DNA from: Microthrixaceae bacterium
GTDB lineage: Bacteria; Actinomycetota; Acidimicrobiia; Acidimicrobiales; Poriferisodalaceae
Assembly: GCA_011523825.1 (NCBI GenBank)
Contig: WTFX01000009.1
Coordinates: 228,420-292,419, forward strand
DNA: 64,000 bases
Direction: 5' to 3'
In this document: piece after piece, positions 45,301-56,001 of the stretch
Layout of the letters: each line of letters begins with the position of its first letter
Numbering within the stretch: position 1 is the first letter of the stretch
Notes under the pieces: model-generated
Databases searched by the model: none
What the model saw: the letters and a program-made list of their open reading frames with translations, nothing else
Told to the model about the DNA's origin: nothing
Translations under genes and position numbers: made by a program

Positions 45301-45715
45301 GGTCGATGTCGCGCTGGGCAACCGGCGTCACGCCGAAGCACGCACGATCAGCCGGGCGCGGCCCGCTAGGGCGTTCGCGAGCCGCATGTTCAACGCCTTC
45401 ACGCGCCTCGTGCTCCTGCGCCGCTACCGAGACACGCAGTGCGGCTTCAAGGGCTTCACCGCCGATGCCGCGCAGGAGATCTTCAGCCGCGCAGTCATCG
45501 ACGGGTTCGCCTTCGACGTCGAGGTGCTCTACTTGGTCGAGCACCTCGGGCTGACGGCCACCGAGGTGCCCGTCACCGTGGATCACTCAGCCGACACCAC
45601 CGTCCGGTTGGTGGCGCAGTCGCTCCAGGTCGTGGCCGACATCGGCCGTATCCGTCACCGCGCAGCTGCCGGTGCCTACGACTCGGCCCCAGCTGCTCGG
45701 GCTTGGGCGTCCTGA
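42386..45715 (+). CDS. Membrane glycosyltransferase (GT-C-like) fused to a dolichol-phosphate-glucose-synthase-like GT2 domain
   Basis: 1109 aa. The first 480 residues carry about ten transmembrane helices. An early outer loop has GGDMGAHVWGPAFLREELLP, a layout like large membrane oligosaccharide transferases (PTPS-related/GT-C type). Residues about 480-840 form an extracytoplasmic domain, followed by one more helix. The last 260 residues are a cytoplasmic GT-A domain: SIVLPAYQAA, VVVDDGSTDGT, TDVDLAYPP, and DTQCGFKGFTADAA, closest to ALG5-type glucosyl transfer to polyprenyl phosphate. One polypeptide may thus charge the lipid carrier and use it outside. Its stop lies within the convergent KamA-like gene (40-nt overlap). 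Confidence 0.83.
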   Translation: MAALTTRPPSAGSVLRAWVEAAVVVASCVAVVAWLDPGGIVSASTPTGGDMGAHVWGPAFLREELLPAGSLRGWSPEWYAGMPAMQFYMVLPYLMIVAADLVLPYGVAFKLVAISGVASMPAAAWLMARLAGWAQSLRMLLPVALLLFVFDVNFTIYGGNAASTLAGEFAFSIALSATLVYLGMLWRSLERGTGRARASLVLAFVALCHPIPLAFAVAASILMVAVRGLHALPDRIGPLRSLGAAIAAIVLWAAVWNLADSPLARLAVPAGAVAALVVMEWRRSWHALVIGIIGGALSAFWTVPFVARRAYLNDMGWERLTQVREHLFFTDEIGGDGAHHSITWLLVLAGVGAVVGLARWHRPALMWTFIAFTMAMGFVHWPQHRLWNARILPFWYLAVYVLAAMGLWLIVDALTRRNPPAAGTPDAGSPAAGIPASGGRAPVALGDGVLPWVRVFVPVAALVAAAGLLSLQLGNAPGARLNADGAYRWGPFTVSAEDRNFVSGWARWNFRGYEGRPAYREYHEFVTAMSDIGKTPAYGCGRLLWEYDRDIVGAYGTPMAPMLLPHWTDDCIASMEGLYFESSPTVPFHFLMQSELSASPSRPMRGLPYSALNFDLGVSHLQMSGVRYYAAFSTEATAAAQDAADLQHIASAGPWSIYLVADSDLVSPLPFEPAVAENVSHAGRAWTDPAAIWWNDPAAWAVPIAADGPEHWSRVSLLAPPNPDGAPPASLTRFSAAPRRALPPVQISNVEAGRDWLSFSVDRPGIPVLVKVSYFPNWSVRGAEGPHRVTPNWMVVIPTDERVELAYGATAVEYLAWLTTLLGAAALALVAVRPPVRFDRRRPEIDARIPAAGEWPPTGIAPAVSIVLPAYQAAHLVGAAVTEISAALDGHEALDGPLEIVVVDDGSTDGTAEAARRAGADVVVSLEANRGKGAAVRVGMLAASGRLRLFTDVDLAYPPGQLTSLIDALRDGVDVALGNRRHAEARTISRARPARAFASRMFNAFTRLVLLRRYRDTQCGFKGFTADAAQEIFSRAVIDGFAFDVEVLYLVEHLGLTATEVPVTVDHSADTTVRLVAQSLQVVADIGRIRHRAAAGAYDSAPAARAWAS

Positions 45716-47271
45716 ACTGCAGGTGCCGGGCCGCTGGCTGGGCTCTTGGGGTGCGGCCTGCGCTCATTGCTCGCGACGACGGCCATGAGCGGCGCAGGTC
45801 GTGCTTGAGGTGATGTGCGCCCTTTCGGCGACCCATGGTGTCGTGATCGCGATCGCGGAATGGTCACGCCGCTGGGCCGCTGCCGGGAGAACAGGCCCGC
45901 TTCGTCGAGCAGAACCCGGTCCTCGTATTCGTCGAACCACAGCGCTTCGGGGTTTCGCCCGACGATGGTGACTTTGCCCCGGTCTGGAGCATGAGCCGGA
46001 TTTCGCAGGACCTTGAAGATCACCACGCCCTTCTCGGCGCCCGGCAAGCCGGCAATCGGCTCATCGGTCACCGCTGAGACCTCCGTCTTGCCCTTGTAGT
46101 GCACGATGGTGAGCCGGGCGTGCGATTCCACCCCCGACAACCCACGCTGCGATTCGTTGAGGAGCTGCCACGCGGTCTCGATGGGCACATTGAATGCCTT
46201 GTAGGCAACGATGTTCCGTCCGCAGAAGAAGTAGTGGTTCTCCACGCCGACGCTCTTGAGCGTGCGCTGGAGGATCCGCAGTGCGTCAGCGTCGTCGTTG
46301 ACTCCGGCGATGATGGGCGTTTGGTTCTCGACGCTGATCCAGCCGCGTTCGACCAGTGAATCGACAGCTCGCCGTGTATTCGGGCGCCACTGAAGGAATC
46401 CCTTCTCGTCGGCGATGTACTGGCCGTCCGAGTCCTTGAGCAGGAACTCATCTGGATGGTTGAAGTGAATCATCAACCGCATCGAGACATCCGGATACAC
46501 CCGATGAAACTCGTCGATCATTGCGAAGAAGGCGTCATCGAAGCGATCTGGGTAGAACGCCAGCTCCTTGGTGCCGACGCGGATGGCCTCGGCACCCGCT
46601 TCGGCCAATGCCGTGAACCACCCTGCCAGCTTGGAATTCGGCAACACCATGGGGTCGCCGCCCGACAAAAGAATCTCGCGCAGTTTCGGCCTGCCGGTCT
46701 CTGGGTGAGTTCCGCCATTCGATGCAACGGCGTCATTGTGTGACCGGATGTACTCGACTATTTCGCCAACTTGCGCAAGACCCTTTTTCTTGACCGTGCC
46801 GTCCGACCGTTCAATCTCCTTGCGCCCGATCAGTTCCTCCCGATAGCAGAATCTGCAATGAGCGGAGCAGGTTGAAATAACATACAACAGCGCCATCTCA
46901 TACTTGTGCAACAATCCTTCGATAGGGCTGTAGTCAAGTTGGTTCGCCGGATCTGGATCACCCTCAAGATCTACAGTTTCATCAGGTGATGCCTTGACCA
47001 GCTTTTGAAGTGCTTGACTCGACTTAGCCATTTCAAAATAGTGCCGCGTCAGTTTGACGGGCATTCGCACTTCAACATCACGGTCAGTTCCGCGTAATTT
47101 GCCTAAGTCGCTGAGTTCTTTTTCGGTATAGAATGTGCGGAAATCTTCAGGCGCAGAGCCACTCATGAAGGGTTCGAGACCATTGACAATTTGACGGTCG
47201 TACCTGGGGTTCTCGACCTCGTCAAGCACCAATTGTTCCCGTTCTGTTGGCTGATATTTGCTCTTCGTCAT
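45676..47271 (-). CDS. KamA-family radical SAM protein (lysine 2,3-aminomutase-like)
   Basis: 531 aa. The radical-SAM cluster motif CSAHCRFCYRE (Cys135, 139, 142) and the SAM-binding LLSGGDPMVL identify the KamA family. The glycine-rich PGGGGK segment holding the PLP lysine in true lysine 2,3-aminomutase is not visible; the corresponding part reads VHYKGKTE. PLP dependence and substrate are therefore uncertain. The C-terminal 55 residues are a low-complexity Arg/Pro/Ala tail overlapping the neighbouring gene. The coding part around 46740-47270 is much richer in A/T than its neighbours. AGAGAGGCG precedes the ATG; 136 nt with no other feature separates it from manB. Confidence 0.83.
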   Translation of the reverse strand: MTKSKYQPTEREQLVLDEVENPRYDRQIVNGLEPFMSGSAPEDFRTFYTEKELSDLGKLRGTDRDVEVRMPVKLTRHYFEMAKSSQALQKLVKASPDETVDLEGDPDPANQLDYSPIEGLLHKYEMALLYVISTCSAHCRFCYREELIGRKEIERSDGTVKKKGLAQVGEIVEYIRSHNDAVASNGGTHPETGRPKLREILLSGGDPMVLPNSKLAGWFTALAEAGAEAIRVGTKELAFYPDRFDDAFFAMIDEFHRVYPDVSMRLMIHFNHPDEFLLKDSDGQYIADEKGFLQWRPNTRRAVDSLVERGWISVENQTPIIAGVNDDADALRILQRTLKSVGVENHYFFCGRNIVAYKAFNVPIETAWQLLNESQRGLSGVESHARLTIVHYKGKTEVSAVTDEPIAGLPGAEKGVVIFKVLRNPAHAPDRGKVTIVGRNPEALWFDEYEDRVLLDEAGLFSRQRPSGVTIPRSRSRHHGSPKGRTSPQARPAPLMAVVASNERRPHPKSPASGPAPAVQDAQARAAGAES

Positions 47272-47407
47272 CGCCTCTCTCGCTTGCTTCAGGCAGGTTC
47301 GCATCCCACGCTCTGCTCCCACCCTAGGGAAACGAGGGTGCCGATTGCAAGTGGCTTGTCCGCGAGGGCCGCGCACTGCCGCGCGGTCTTTTAGGCTTTG
47401 TGGGCGT

Positions 47408-48766
47408 ATGGCGACCCGAATCGACCCGGTATCTACTGGTGTTTTGGCAGGCATTGTCAAGGCATATGACATACGTGGAATTTGTCCTGATGAGCTCAGC
47501 CCGACAGTGGCGCGCGGCATCGGTTACGCATTCGGGGAGTGGTCGGCGGCACCGCAGATCGTCATCGCGCGGGACATGCGTCCGAGCGGGGTTTCGCTGG
47601 TTGAGGCGTTTGCTGAAGGCGTCCAAGCTGCCGGGGTCGATGTGATTGACATCGGGCTGGCCTCCACGGATCTGCTCTACTTCGCCTCCGGCCACCTGGA
47701 CATGCCGGGTGCGATGCTGACGGCGTCGCACAATCCGGCGTCATACAACGGCATCAAGCTGTGCGGACCGGGTGCCGCGCCGGTGGGCGCGGGCAGCGGG
47801 CTCGGCGAGATCGCTGAGCGAGCGGCACAGGGCGCTTCGTCGCCGCCTGGGGGCGGCCGGCTCAGCCGCCGCGACTTGCTCGAAACGTTCGCCGGCCATG
47901 TGCGCTCGTTCGTCGATGTCTCGGGGCTCCGCTCCCTGCGCGTCGTGGCGGACACTGCGAACGGCATGGGAGGCCTCGTGGTGCCTGCGGTCTTCGACCC
48001 GCTGCCATTCGAGTTGGAGCTGATGTACGGCGAGCTCGACGGTACCTTTCCCAACCATCCGGCCGACCCGATCCAGCCGGAGAACCTGGTCGATCTGAGC
48101 GAGCGCGTGCGCAGCACCGGTTCCGACGTGGGCTTGGCATTCGACGGTGATGCCGACCGGGTGTTCCTCGTGGACGAGCGCGGCAGGGCGGTCAGCGGAT
48201 CGTTGCTCACTGCGCTGGTAGCCCAGGCCATGCTGCGCCGCGACGGGCCGGGCCCGATCCTGCACAACCTGATCTGCTCACGCGCGGTGCCCGAGGCAAT
48301 AGTCGAAGCGGGCGGCCGACCCGTGCGCACCCGGGTGGGTCACAGCTTCATCAAGGCAGAGATGGCACGTACCGGGGCGGTCTTCGGCGGTGAGCACAGC
48401 GGTCACTACTACTTCGCGGGCAACTACCGGGCAGATTCCGGCCTCATCGCGGCGCTCATCGCACTTGAGCAGTTGAGTGCAGCGCCGGTGCCACTCTCGG
48501 AACTGCTGGCGCCGCTCGACCGGTACGCATCCTCGGGTGAGATCAACACCCGTGTTGCTGATGTCGACGAGGTGCTGCGGCGGGTCGGTGCACACTTCGC
48601 GCCGTTCTCCCAGGACTGGCTTGATGGGCTGACGATTGATGGCGGCGACTGGTGGTTCAACCTGCGGCCGTCCAATACCGAGCCCCTGCTGCGGTTGAAT
48701 CTCGAGGCGCCTGACAGCGAGGTGGTTGAGGAACGTGTGAGCGAGATCAGGGCGTTGCTGGCATGA
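47408..48766 (+). CDS. manB: Phosphomannomutase/phosphoglucomutase
   Basis: 452 aa alpha-D-phosphohexomutase. The phosphoserine loop TASHNPASYNGIKL, metal loop DGDADRV, sugar loop GGEHSGHYYF and phosphate-binding RPSNTEPLLR are in the usual order. It interconverts hexose 6- and 1-phosphates and would supply mannose-1-P for the GDP-mannose branch. A TAGGCT box lies 10 nt before ATG 47408. It begins an operon with a Trm112-like gene and the PGI/PMI gene. Confidence 0.94.
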   Translation: MATRIDPVSTGVLAGIVKAYDIRGICPDELSPTVARGIGYAFGEWSAAPQIVIARDMRPSGVSLVEAFAEGVQAAGVDVIDIGLASTDLLYFASGHLDMPGAMLTASHNPASYNGIKLCGPGAAPVGAGSGLGEIAERAAQGASSPPGGGRLSRRDLLETFAGHVRSFVDVSGLRSLRVVADTANGMGGLVVPAVFDPLPFELELMYGELDGTFPNHPADPIQPENLVDLSERVRSTGSDVGLAFDGDADRVFLVDERGRAVSGSLLTALVAQAMLRRDGPGPILHNLICSRAVPEAIVEAGGRPVRTRVGHSFIKAEMARTGAVFGGEHSGHYYFAGNYRADSGLIAALIALEQLSAAPVPLSELLAPLDRYASSGEINTRVADVDEVLRRVGAHFAPFSQDWLDGLTIDGGDWWFNLRPSNTEPLLRLNLEAPDSEVVEERVSEIRALLA

Positions 48767-48828
48767 TCGCCGCATGGAACCGCAGACGTCGCCGCACGAC
48801 CGCGTCACGGCGCGCCGGGGAGGCACGC

Positions 48829-49158
48829 GTGGGCCTTGATCCGGTCGTCGCGGGAATCTTGGCCTGCCCGCAGGACAAGGGACCGTTGTACTTCGTGCCC
48901 GGTGACGATCTGCTGTACAACCCGCGCCTGCGCAAAACGTACCCCGTCGACGGCGGCATTCCGGTGCTGTTGATCGACGAAGCGACCGATGCCGACGCGG
49001 CGTCCGCTGCGGCGCTCGACGCTCGCATTGCGAGCGGCGAACTCACCCCGACGCAAGAGGCTGAGCCGGCAGGCGAAGCCGTGGCCCGAGCGGCCCATGA
49101 GCGGAGCGAACACGAGCGGGACGTAACCGGTGATGCGACCGAAGGTGCCGCCCGGTGA
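48829..49158 (+). CDS. Trm112/UPF0434-like small protein with repeat-derived C-terminus
   Basis: 109 aa. The N-terminal 50 residues match the Trm112-like fold (LDPVVAGILACPQDKGPL, LRKTYPVDGGIPVLL), which is often next to PGI/PMI or glycan genes in actinobacteria. Only one Cys of the zinc ribbon is visible. Residues about 77-98 (EAEPAGEAVARAAHERSEH) are encoded by repeat copy C. GGGGAGG 5 nt before GTG 48829 supports this start; the upstream ATG overlapping the manB stop is possible but adds a basic tail unlike family members. Confidence 0.75.
   Translation: MGLDPVVAGILACPQDKGPLYFVPGDDLLYNPRLRKTYPVDGGIPVLLIDEATDADAASAAALDARIASGELTPTQEAEPAGEAVARAAHERSEHERDVTGDATEGAAR
49060..49122 (+). repeat. 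Dispersed GC-rich repeat, copy C (inside a coding sequence)
   Basis: GCTGAGCCGGCAGGCGAA, core GCCGTGGCCCGAGCGGCCC, then ATGAGCGGAGCGAACACGAGCGGGA. It is in frame and read through without a stop, adding about 21 charged residues to the Trm112-like protein. Confidence 0.7.
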
Positions 49159-50225
49159 CCGCCGCCCCGGTCACGTCAGTCCCTGAGGCTGCGGTTGATT
49201 CCCTCCACCTGGCGCGAGCGGTCGCCGACCTGCCCGAGCAGATGGAGGCCGCGCTCGCTTCGTCACGGGCCACACAGGGAGCAGTCGACGGCAGCCGCAT
49301 CGCCAACGTCGTGGTCATGGGCATGGGCGGTTCGGGCGTCGCGGGCGACATCGTTTCGGCGCTTGCGGCCCCCCTGATGCCGGTGCCGGTGACCGTCGCC
49401 AAGGGCTACGAGTGTCCGGCATTTGTCGGCCCAACCACGCTCGTCTTCGCCGTCTCGTTCAGCGGCAACACCGAAGAGACGCTCACCGCCGCCACGGCGG
49501 CCCACAACGCGGGTGCCTCGGTGGTCGCCGTCACATCAGGCGGGCGCTTGGCCGAGCTGGCTGGTGAGTGGGCTGCACCGCTCTACGAGGTGGACGCCAC
49601 GATCCCGATGCCGCGGGCCGCAGTGGGCGCGATCTCCGTCGCCCCGCTCGTCGCTCTTGAGCGAGCCGGTCTGCTGTCCGGCATTGCCGGCTGGGTGGAC
49701 GCGGCGGTGTCCCAGCTGCGCACTCGCCGGGCCGGTGCCGGTGCCGTTGCAGACTCGCTCTCGGGCATCGTGAGCCCGGTGGGCAACGGCGAGATGACGC
49801 CCGTTTTCTACGGCGGAGGTCCGCTCGGTGCGGTGGCTGCGGGCCGCGCCAAGGCCCAGATCAACGAGAACGCCAAGATTCCTGCCTTCGCAAGCTTCAT
49901 GCCCGAGCTGTGCCACAACGAATTGGCCGGATGGGACCAATCCGGTCGCTTGGTCGACGGCTCGCCGTTGGCGGTGATCGCGCTGCGCCACGACTTCGAG
50001 CATCCACAGCTCGGTCGTCGCTACGAATTCACCAGCGGTGTGTTTGACGGTGCCCGCATCGCCGTGCCATATACCGAACTGCACGCTGCGGGCGACGGCC
50101 CCATGGCCCAGTTGTTCGACCTCATCTACCAGGTTGACCTGCTGAGCCTTCGTGTCGCCGCGGCCGCTCGGCGCGACCCCGGCCCGATCCCCCTGCTCGA
50201 AGAGCTGAAGGCATTCCTTGCCTGA
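49155..50225 (+). CDS. Bifunctional phosphoglucose/phosphomannose isomerase (SIS fold)
   Basis: 356 aa with two SIS domains. It shows GMGGSGVAGDIVSALA, SFSGNTEETLTA, and the C-terminal INENAKIPAFASFMPELCHNELAGW with the catalytic Glu/His of the PGI/PMI family. It interconverts fructose-6-P with glucose-6-P and mannose-6-P. With manB upstream it forms a route from central metabolism to mannose-1-P. GTG overlaps the Trm112-like stop. Confidence 0.93.
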   Translation: MTAAPVTSVPEAAVDSLHLARAVADLPEQMEAALASSRATQGAVDGSRIANVVVMGMGGSGVAGDIVSALAAPLMPVPVTVAKGYECPAFVGPTTLVFAVSFSGNTEETLTAATAAHNAGASVVAVTSGGRLAELAGEWAAPLYEVDATIPMPRAAVGAISVAPLVALERAGLLSGIAGWVDAAVSQLRTRRAGAGAVADSLSGIVSPVGNGEMTPVFYGGGPLGAVAAGRAKAQINENAKIPAFASFMPELCHNELAGWDQSGRLVDGSPLAVIALRHDFEHPQLGRRYEFTSGVFDGARIAVPYTELHAAGDGPMAQLFDLIYQVDLLSLRVAAAARRDPGPIPLLEELKAFLA

Positions 50226-50264
50226 GACGGCAGGCTGTCGGCCGACTGCGAACGAGGTGACCCC

Positions 50265-51731
50265 ATGACCCAGGCGTCGAGCCTGATCGATGATTTCGAA
50301 GTAGCCGATCTGAGCCTCGCGGCTGCAGGACGGCTCCAGATCGAGTTGGCAGAGACTGAGATGCCTGGGCTCATGGCTCTGCGCGCGCAGCACATGGATG
50401 CCCGGCCGCTGGAAGGAGCGCGCATCACGGGCTCGCTGCACATGACGGTGCAGACCGCGGTGCTGATCGAGACGCTGGTTGACCTTGGCGCACAGGTGCG
50501 CTGGGCGTCCTGCAACATCTTCTCCACCCAGGACGAGGCCGCGGCTGCCGTCGTTGTGGGGCGCGACGGCACCGTGGACAGCCCGCAGGGCGTGCCCGTG
50601 TTCGCATGGAAGGGCGAGACGCTCGCCGAATACTGGCGCTGCAACTTCCGCGCGCTCCGCTGGCCCGGCGGGCCCGGCCCGACACTGATCGTCGACGACG
50701 GCGGGGACGCCACGCTGATGGTTCACCTCGGTGCTCGCTACGAGTCCCACGGCGGCGTGCCGAGCCTGACTGCGGACGGCCCGGATGCAGCATCGCCCGA
50801 CGAGGCGGCGGTGCACGCGCTGCTCGACGAGATCCAGCGCACCGAGCCCGGCCTGTGGACCGAGATCTCGGATGGACTGCGGGGAGTCTCCGAGGAGACG
50901 ACGACCGGCGTGAATCGGCTCTACGAGATGGCCGCACGGGGGGAGCTGACCTTCCCGGCCTACAGCGTCAACGACTCGGTCACGAAGTCCAAGTTCGACA
51001 ATCTCTACGGCTGCCGGCACTCCCTGATCGACGGCATCAACCGGGCGACCGACGTGATGCTGGGCGGCAAGGTGGCCTTCGTGGCGGGCTACGGCGATGT
51101 CGGCAAAGGATGCGCGCAGGCGTTGCGCGGCCAGGGCTGCCGGGTCATCGTCTCCGAGATCGACCCCATCAACGCGCTGCAGGCCGCCATGGAGGGCTTC
51201 GAGGTGGATCGGCTCGAGAACGTGCTCGACATCGCCGACATCTACGTGACTGCGACGGGCAACCGCGACATCATCTCGGCCGAGCACATGTCGGCCATGA
51301 AGCACCAGGCGGTGGTGGCCAACATCGGGCACTTCGACAACGAGATCGACATGGCGGGACTGGCTGCGATGTCCGATGTCCAGCGTCGTTCGATCAAACC
51401 GCAGGTGGACGAGTTCGTGTTCCCGAGCGGCAAGTCGGTGATCGTGCTGGCCGAAGGCCGCCTGGTGAACCTCGGCTGCGCGACCGGGCATCCGAGCTTC
51501 GTCATGTCGATGAGCTTTACGAACCAGGTGCTTGCCCAGCTTGAGCTGCACGCCCATGCCGAGGAGCTCGAAGCGGATGTTCACGTGCTTCCCAAGCGGC
51601 TGGATGAGGAAGTGGCTCGACTGCATCTTGATCGGCTGGGCGCGAGGCTCACGCGCTTGACGCCTGGGCAGGCTTCGTACCTCGGTCTGGACGTTGACGG
51701 TCCTTACAAGGCCGACCGCTACCGCTACTGA
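50265..51731 (+). CDS. ahcY: Adenosylhomocysteinase
   Basis: 488 aa NAD-dependent enzyme splitting S-adenosylhomocysteine into adenosine and homocysteine. Motifs: [23 protein letters not shown] near the N-terminus, the substrate-site [26 protein letters not shown]-binding [17 protein letters not shown], and the C-terminal [10 protein letters not shown] that reaches a neighbouring subunit. A roughly 40-residue insert typical of actinobacterial and some eukaryotic forms is present. It follows the isomerase gene by 39 nt with a GAGGTGA site. Confidence 0.97.
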   Translation: MTQASSLIDDFEVADLSLAAAGRLQIELAETEMPGLMALRAQHMDARPLEGARITGSLHMTVQTAVLIETLVDLGAQVRWASCNIFSTQDEAAAAVVVGRDGTVDSPQGVPVFAWKGETLAEYWRCNFRALRWPGGPGPTLIVDDGGDATLMVHLGARYESHGGVPSLTADGPDAASPDEAAVHALLDEIQRTEPGLWTEISDGLRGVSEETTTGVNRLYEMAARGELTFPAYSVNDSVTKSKFDNLYGCRHSLIDGINRATDVMLGGKVAFVAGYGDVGKGCAQALRGQGCRVIVSEIDPINALQAAMEGFEVDRLENVLDIADIYVTATGNRDIISAEHMSAMKHQAVVANIGHFDNEIDMAGLAAMSDVQRRSIKPQVDEFVFPSGKSVIVLAEGRLVNLGCATGHPSFVMSMSFTNQVLAQLELHAHAEELEADVHVLPKRLDEEVARLHLDRLGARLTRLTPGQASYLGLDVDGPYKADRYRY

Positions 51732-51780
51732 GTCACAAAATCGCTTCAGCGACGAGCTGGGCTCGTTCTACGGTCGGGCG

Positions 51781-52395
51781 GTGCTGTTTGAGGTTCGGTG
51801 CCCTGGGTGTGGGTCATTGGGGTGGTGCCCGTGTGCGGGGTGCATCGAGGCGCTCACCGATCCGGAGCCGGTGGCGGTTCCGGGCGCGCAGTCAGCAGCG
51901 CTGCTGTTCGCTCACGACGATGTCGGGCGCGAGTTCATTCATGCGCTGAAGTACCGGGGCGAGCGGGCCATTGCCCGTTGGCTCGGTGATTCGCTGGCGC
52001 TCGCTCATGCCGCCGAGCTGCGTTCACACCCGCGCATCGACACCGTCACCTGGGCGCCGACGACTGCGGCGCACCGACGAGCCCGGGGTTTCGACCAGGC
52101 CGAGGCGCTGGCAAGAACCACTGCCAGGGCGTTGGGAGTGCAACCGAAGAGGTTGCTCCGGCGGATCGGTTCGACGGCCCAGTCAGGTGCTGGTCGGGCA
52201 GCGCGGCTGGCAGGCCCTCGTTTCCACGGCCGAATCCGCGCGGCAGGACGCCGGATTCTGCTCGTGGACGACGTGGTCACCACCGGGGCCACGCTGGGGG
52301 CAGCAACGGCTGCGCTGGTGGGTGCCGGTGCAGCGGCTGTCCATGTGGCAGCGTGTGCTCGACGGGGTCGCGACCGCTTCGCGGCGGTTGCCTAA
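51781..52395 (+). CDS. ComF-family phosphoribosyltransferase-like protein
   Basis: 204 aa. A zinc-ribbon-like N-terminus (CPGCG...CPCAGC) precedes the phosphoribosyltransferase fold with the PRPP-binding RILLVDDVVTTGATL. ComF proteins are linked to competence/DNA uptake in some bacteria, but here no com genes are nearby and the role is unclear. GTG 51781 places the first Cys at residue 6 as in relatives; the earlier in-frame start would overlap ahcY. Confidence 0.85.
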   Translation: MLFEVRCPGCGSLGWCPCAGCIEALTDPEPVAVPGAQSAALLFAHDDVGREFIHALKYRGERAIARWLGDSLALAHAAELRSHPRIDTVTWAPTTAAHRRARGFDQAEALARTTARALGVQPKRLLRRIGSTAQSGAGRAARLAGPRFHGRIRAAGRRILLVDDVVTTGATLGAATAALVGAGAAAVHVAACARRGRDRFAAVA

Positions 52396-52460
52396 CATGG
52401 CACTCCCTTCAGTTGGAGCAAAGCTGCAGCCGCTGTGCAGATGCTCAGAAAGCCGAGGCA

Positions 52461-53060
52461 ATGCAGATCACCATCACGGGTCGCAAAGTTCAGGTTCCCG
52501 ACGATGTGCGGGCTGCGGTGGAGCGGAAGATCGGGGCACTGGATCGATTCGTCAGCGGGTTGGATCGTGCCGAGGTGGTCTTCCGTGAGGAGAAGAATCC
52601 TCGCATCGCCGAACGGGAGCAGGTGGAGGTGACGCTGCTCGGCCACGGCCACCATGTGCGCGCCTCGGTCGCCGGCGTCGACCAGCACCAGGCGGTCGAT
52701 CTGGCGGTCGGCAAGCTGGGCAAGCAACTGCGCAAGCTCAAAACCCGCGTCGTGCGCCGGCACCGTCCCAATCTGCATCGCGATGAGGCGCATCACCCGC
52801 TTGCGCGTCTCGAGAACGACCTCGTCAACGGTGCTCCGGCTCCCGAGGCCACCGCGGGACCTGACGATCCCGAGTGGGTGCCGCGGATCGTGCGGCGCAA
52901 GAGCTTCGACCTGGAGCTGATGGATCCCGCCGAGGCCGTCACCCGCATGCAGCTGCTGGATCACGAATTCTTCCTCTTCGTGAACGCAGACACCAGCAAG
53001 CCCAGCGTGGTGTACCTGCGCTCCGACGGTGACGCCGGCCTCATCGAGATCGACGCCTAA
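52461..53060 (+). CDS. hpf: Long-form ribosome hibernation promoting factor
   Basis: 199 aa. The N-terminal S30AE domain (MQITITGRKVQVPDDVRAAVERKI; ASVAGVDQHQAVDLAVGKL) binds the decoding region of resting ribosomes. A basic linker connects it to the C-terminal dimerisation domain (VRRKSFDLELMDPAEAVTRMQLLDHEFFLFVNADT). That domain pairs 70S ribosomes into 100S dimers. The secA gene follows, an arrangement common in actinobacteria and firmicutes. GCCGAGG precedes the ATG. Confidence 0.95.
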   Translation: MQITITGRKVQVPDDVRAAVERKIGALDRFVSGLDRAEVVFREEKNPRIAEREQVEVTLLGHGHHVRASVAGVDQHQAVDLAVGKLGKQLRKLKTRVVRRHRPNLHRDEAHHPLARLENDLVNGAPAPEATAGPDDPEWVPRIVRRKSFDLELMDPAEAVTRMQLLDHEFFLFVNADTSKPSVVYLRSDGDAGLIEIDA

Positions 53061-53111
53061 GCGCTGACCTGCAGCCGAATAATCGTCGGCTATGGCGCCG
53101 GGGGGCAGCGG

Positions 53112-53117
53112 TAGCCT
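53112..53117 (+). promoter_or_regulatory. -10 box, leaderless promoter of secA
   Basis: TAGCCT, exactly 6 nt, then GTG 53124. No ribosome-binding site is present. Confidence 0.5.
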
Positions 53118-53123
53118 GCGCTT

Positions 53124-56000
<2,877 letters not shown>

Positions 56001-56001
56001 G

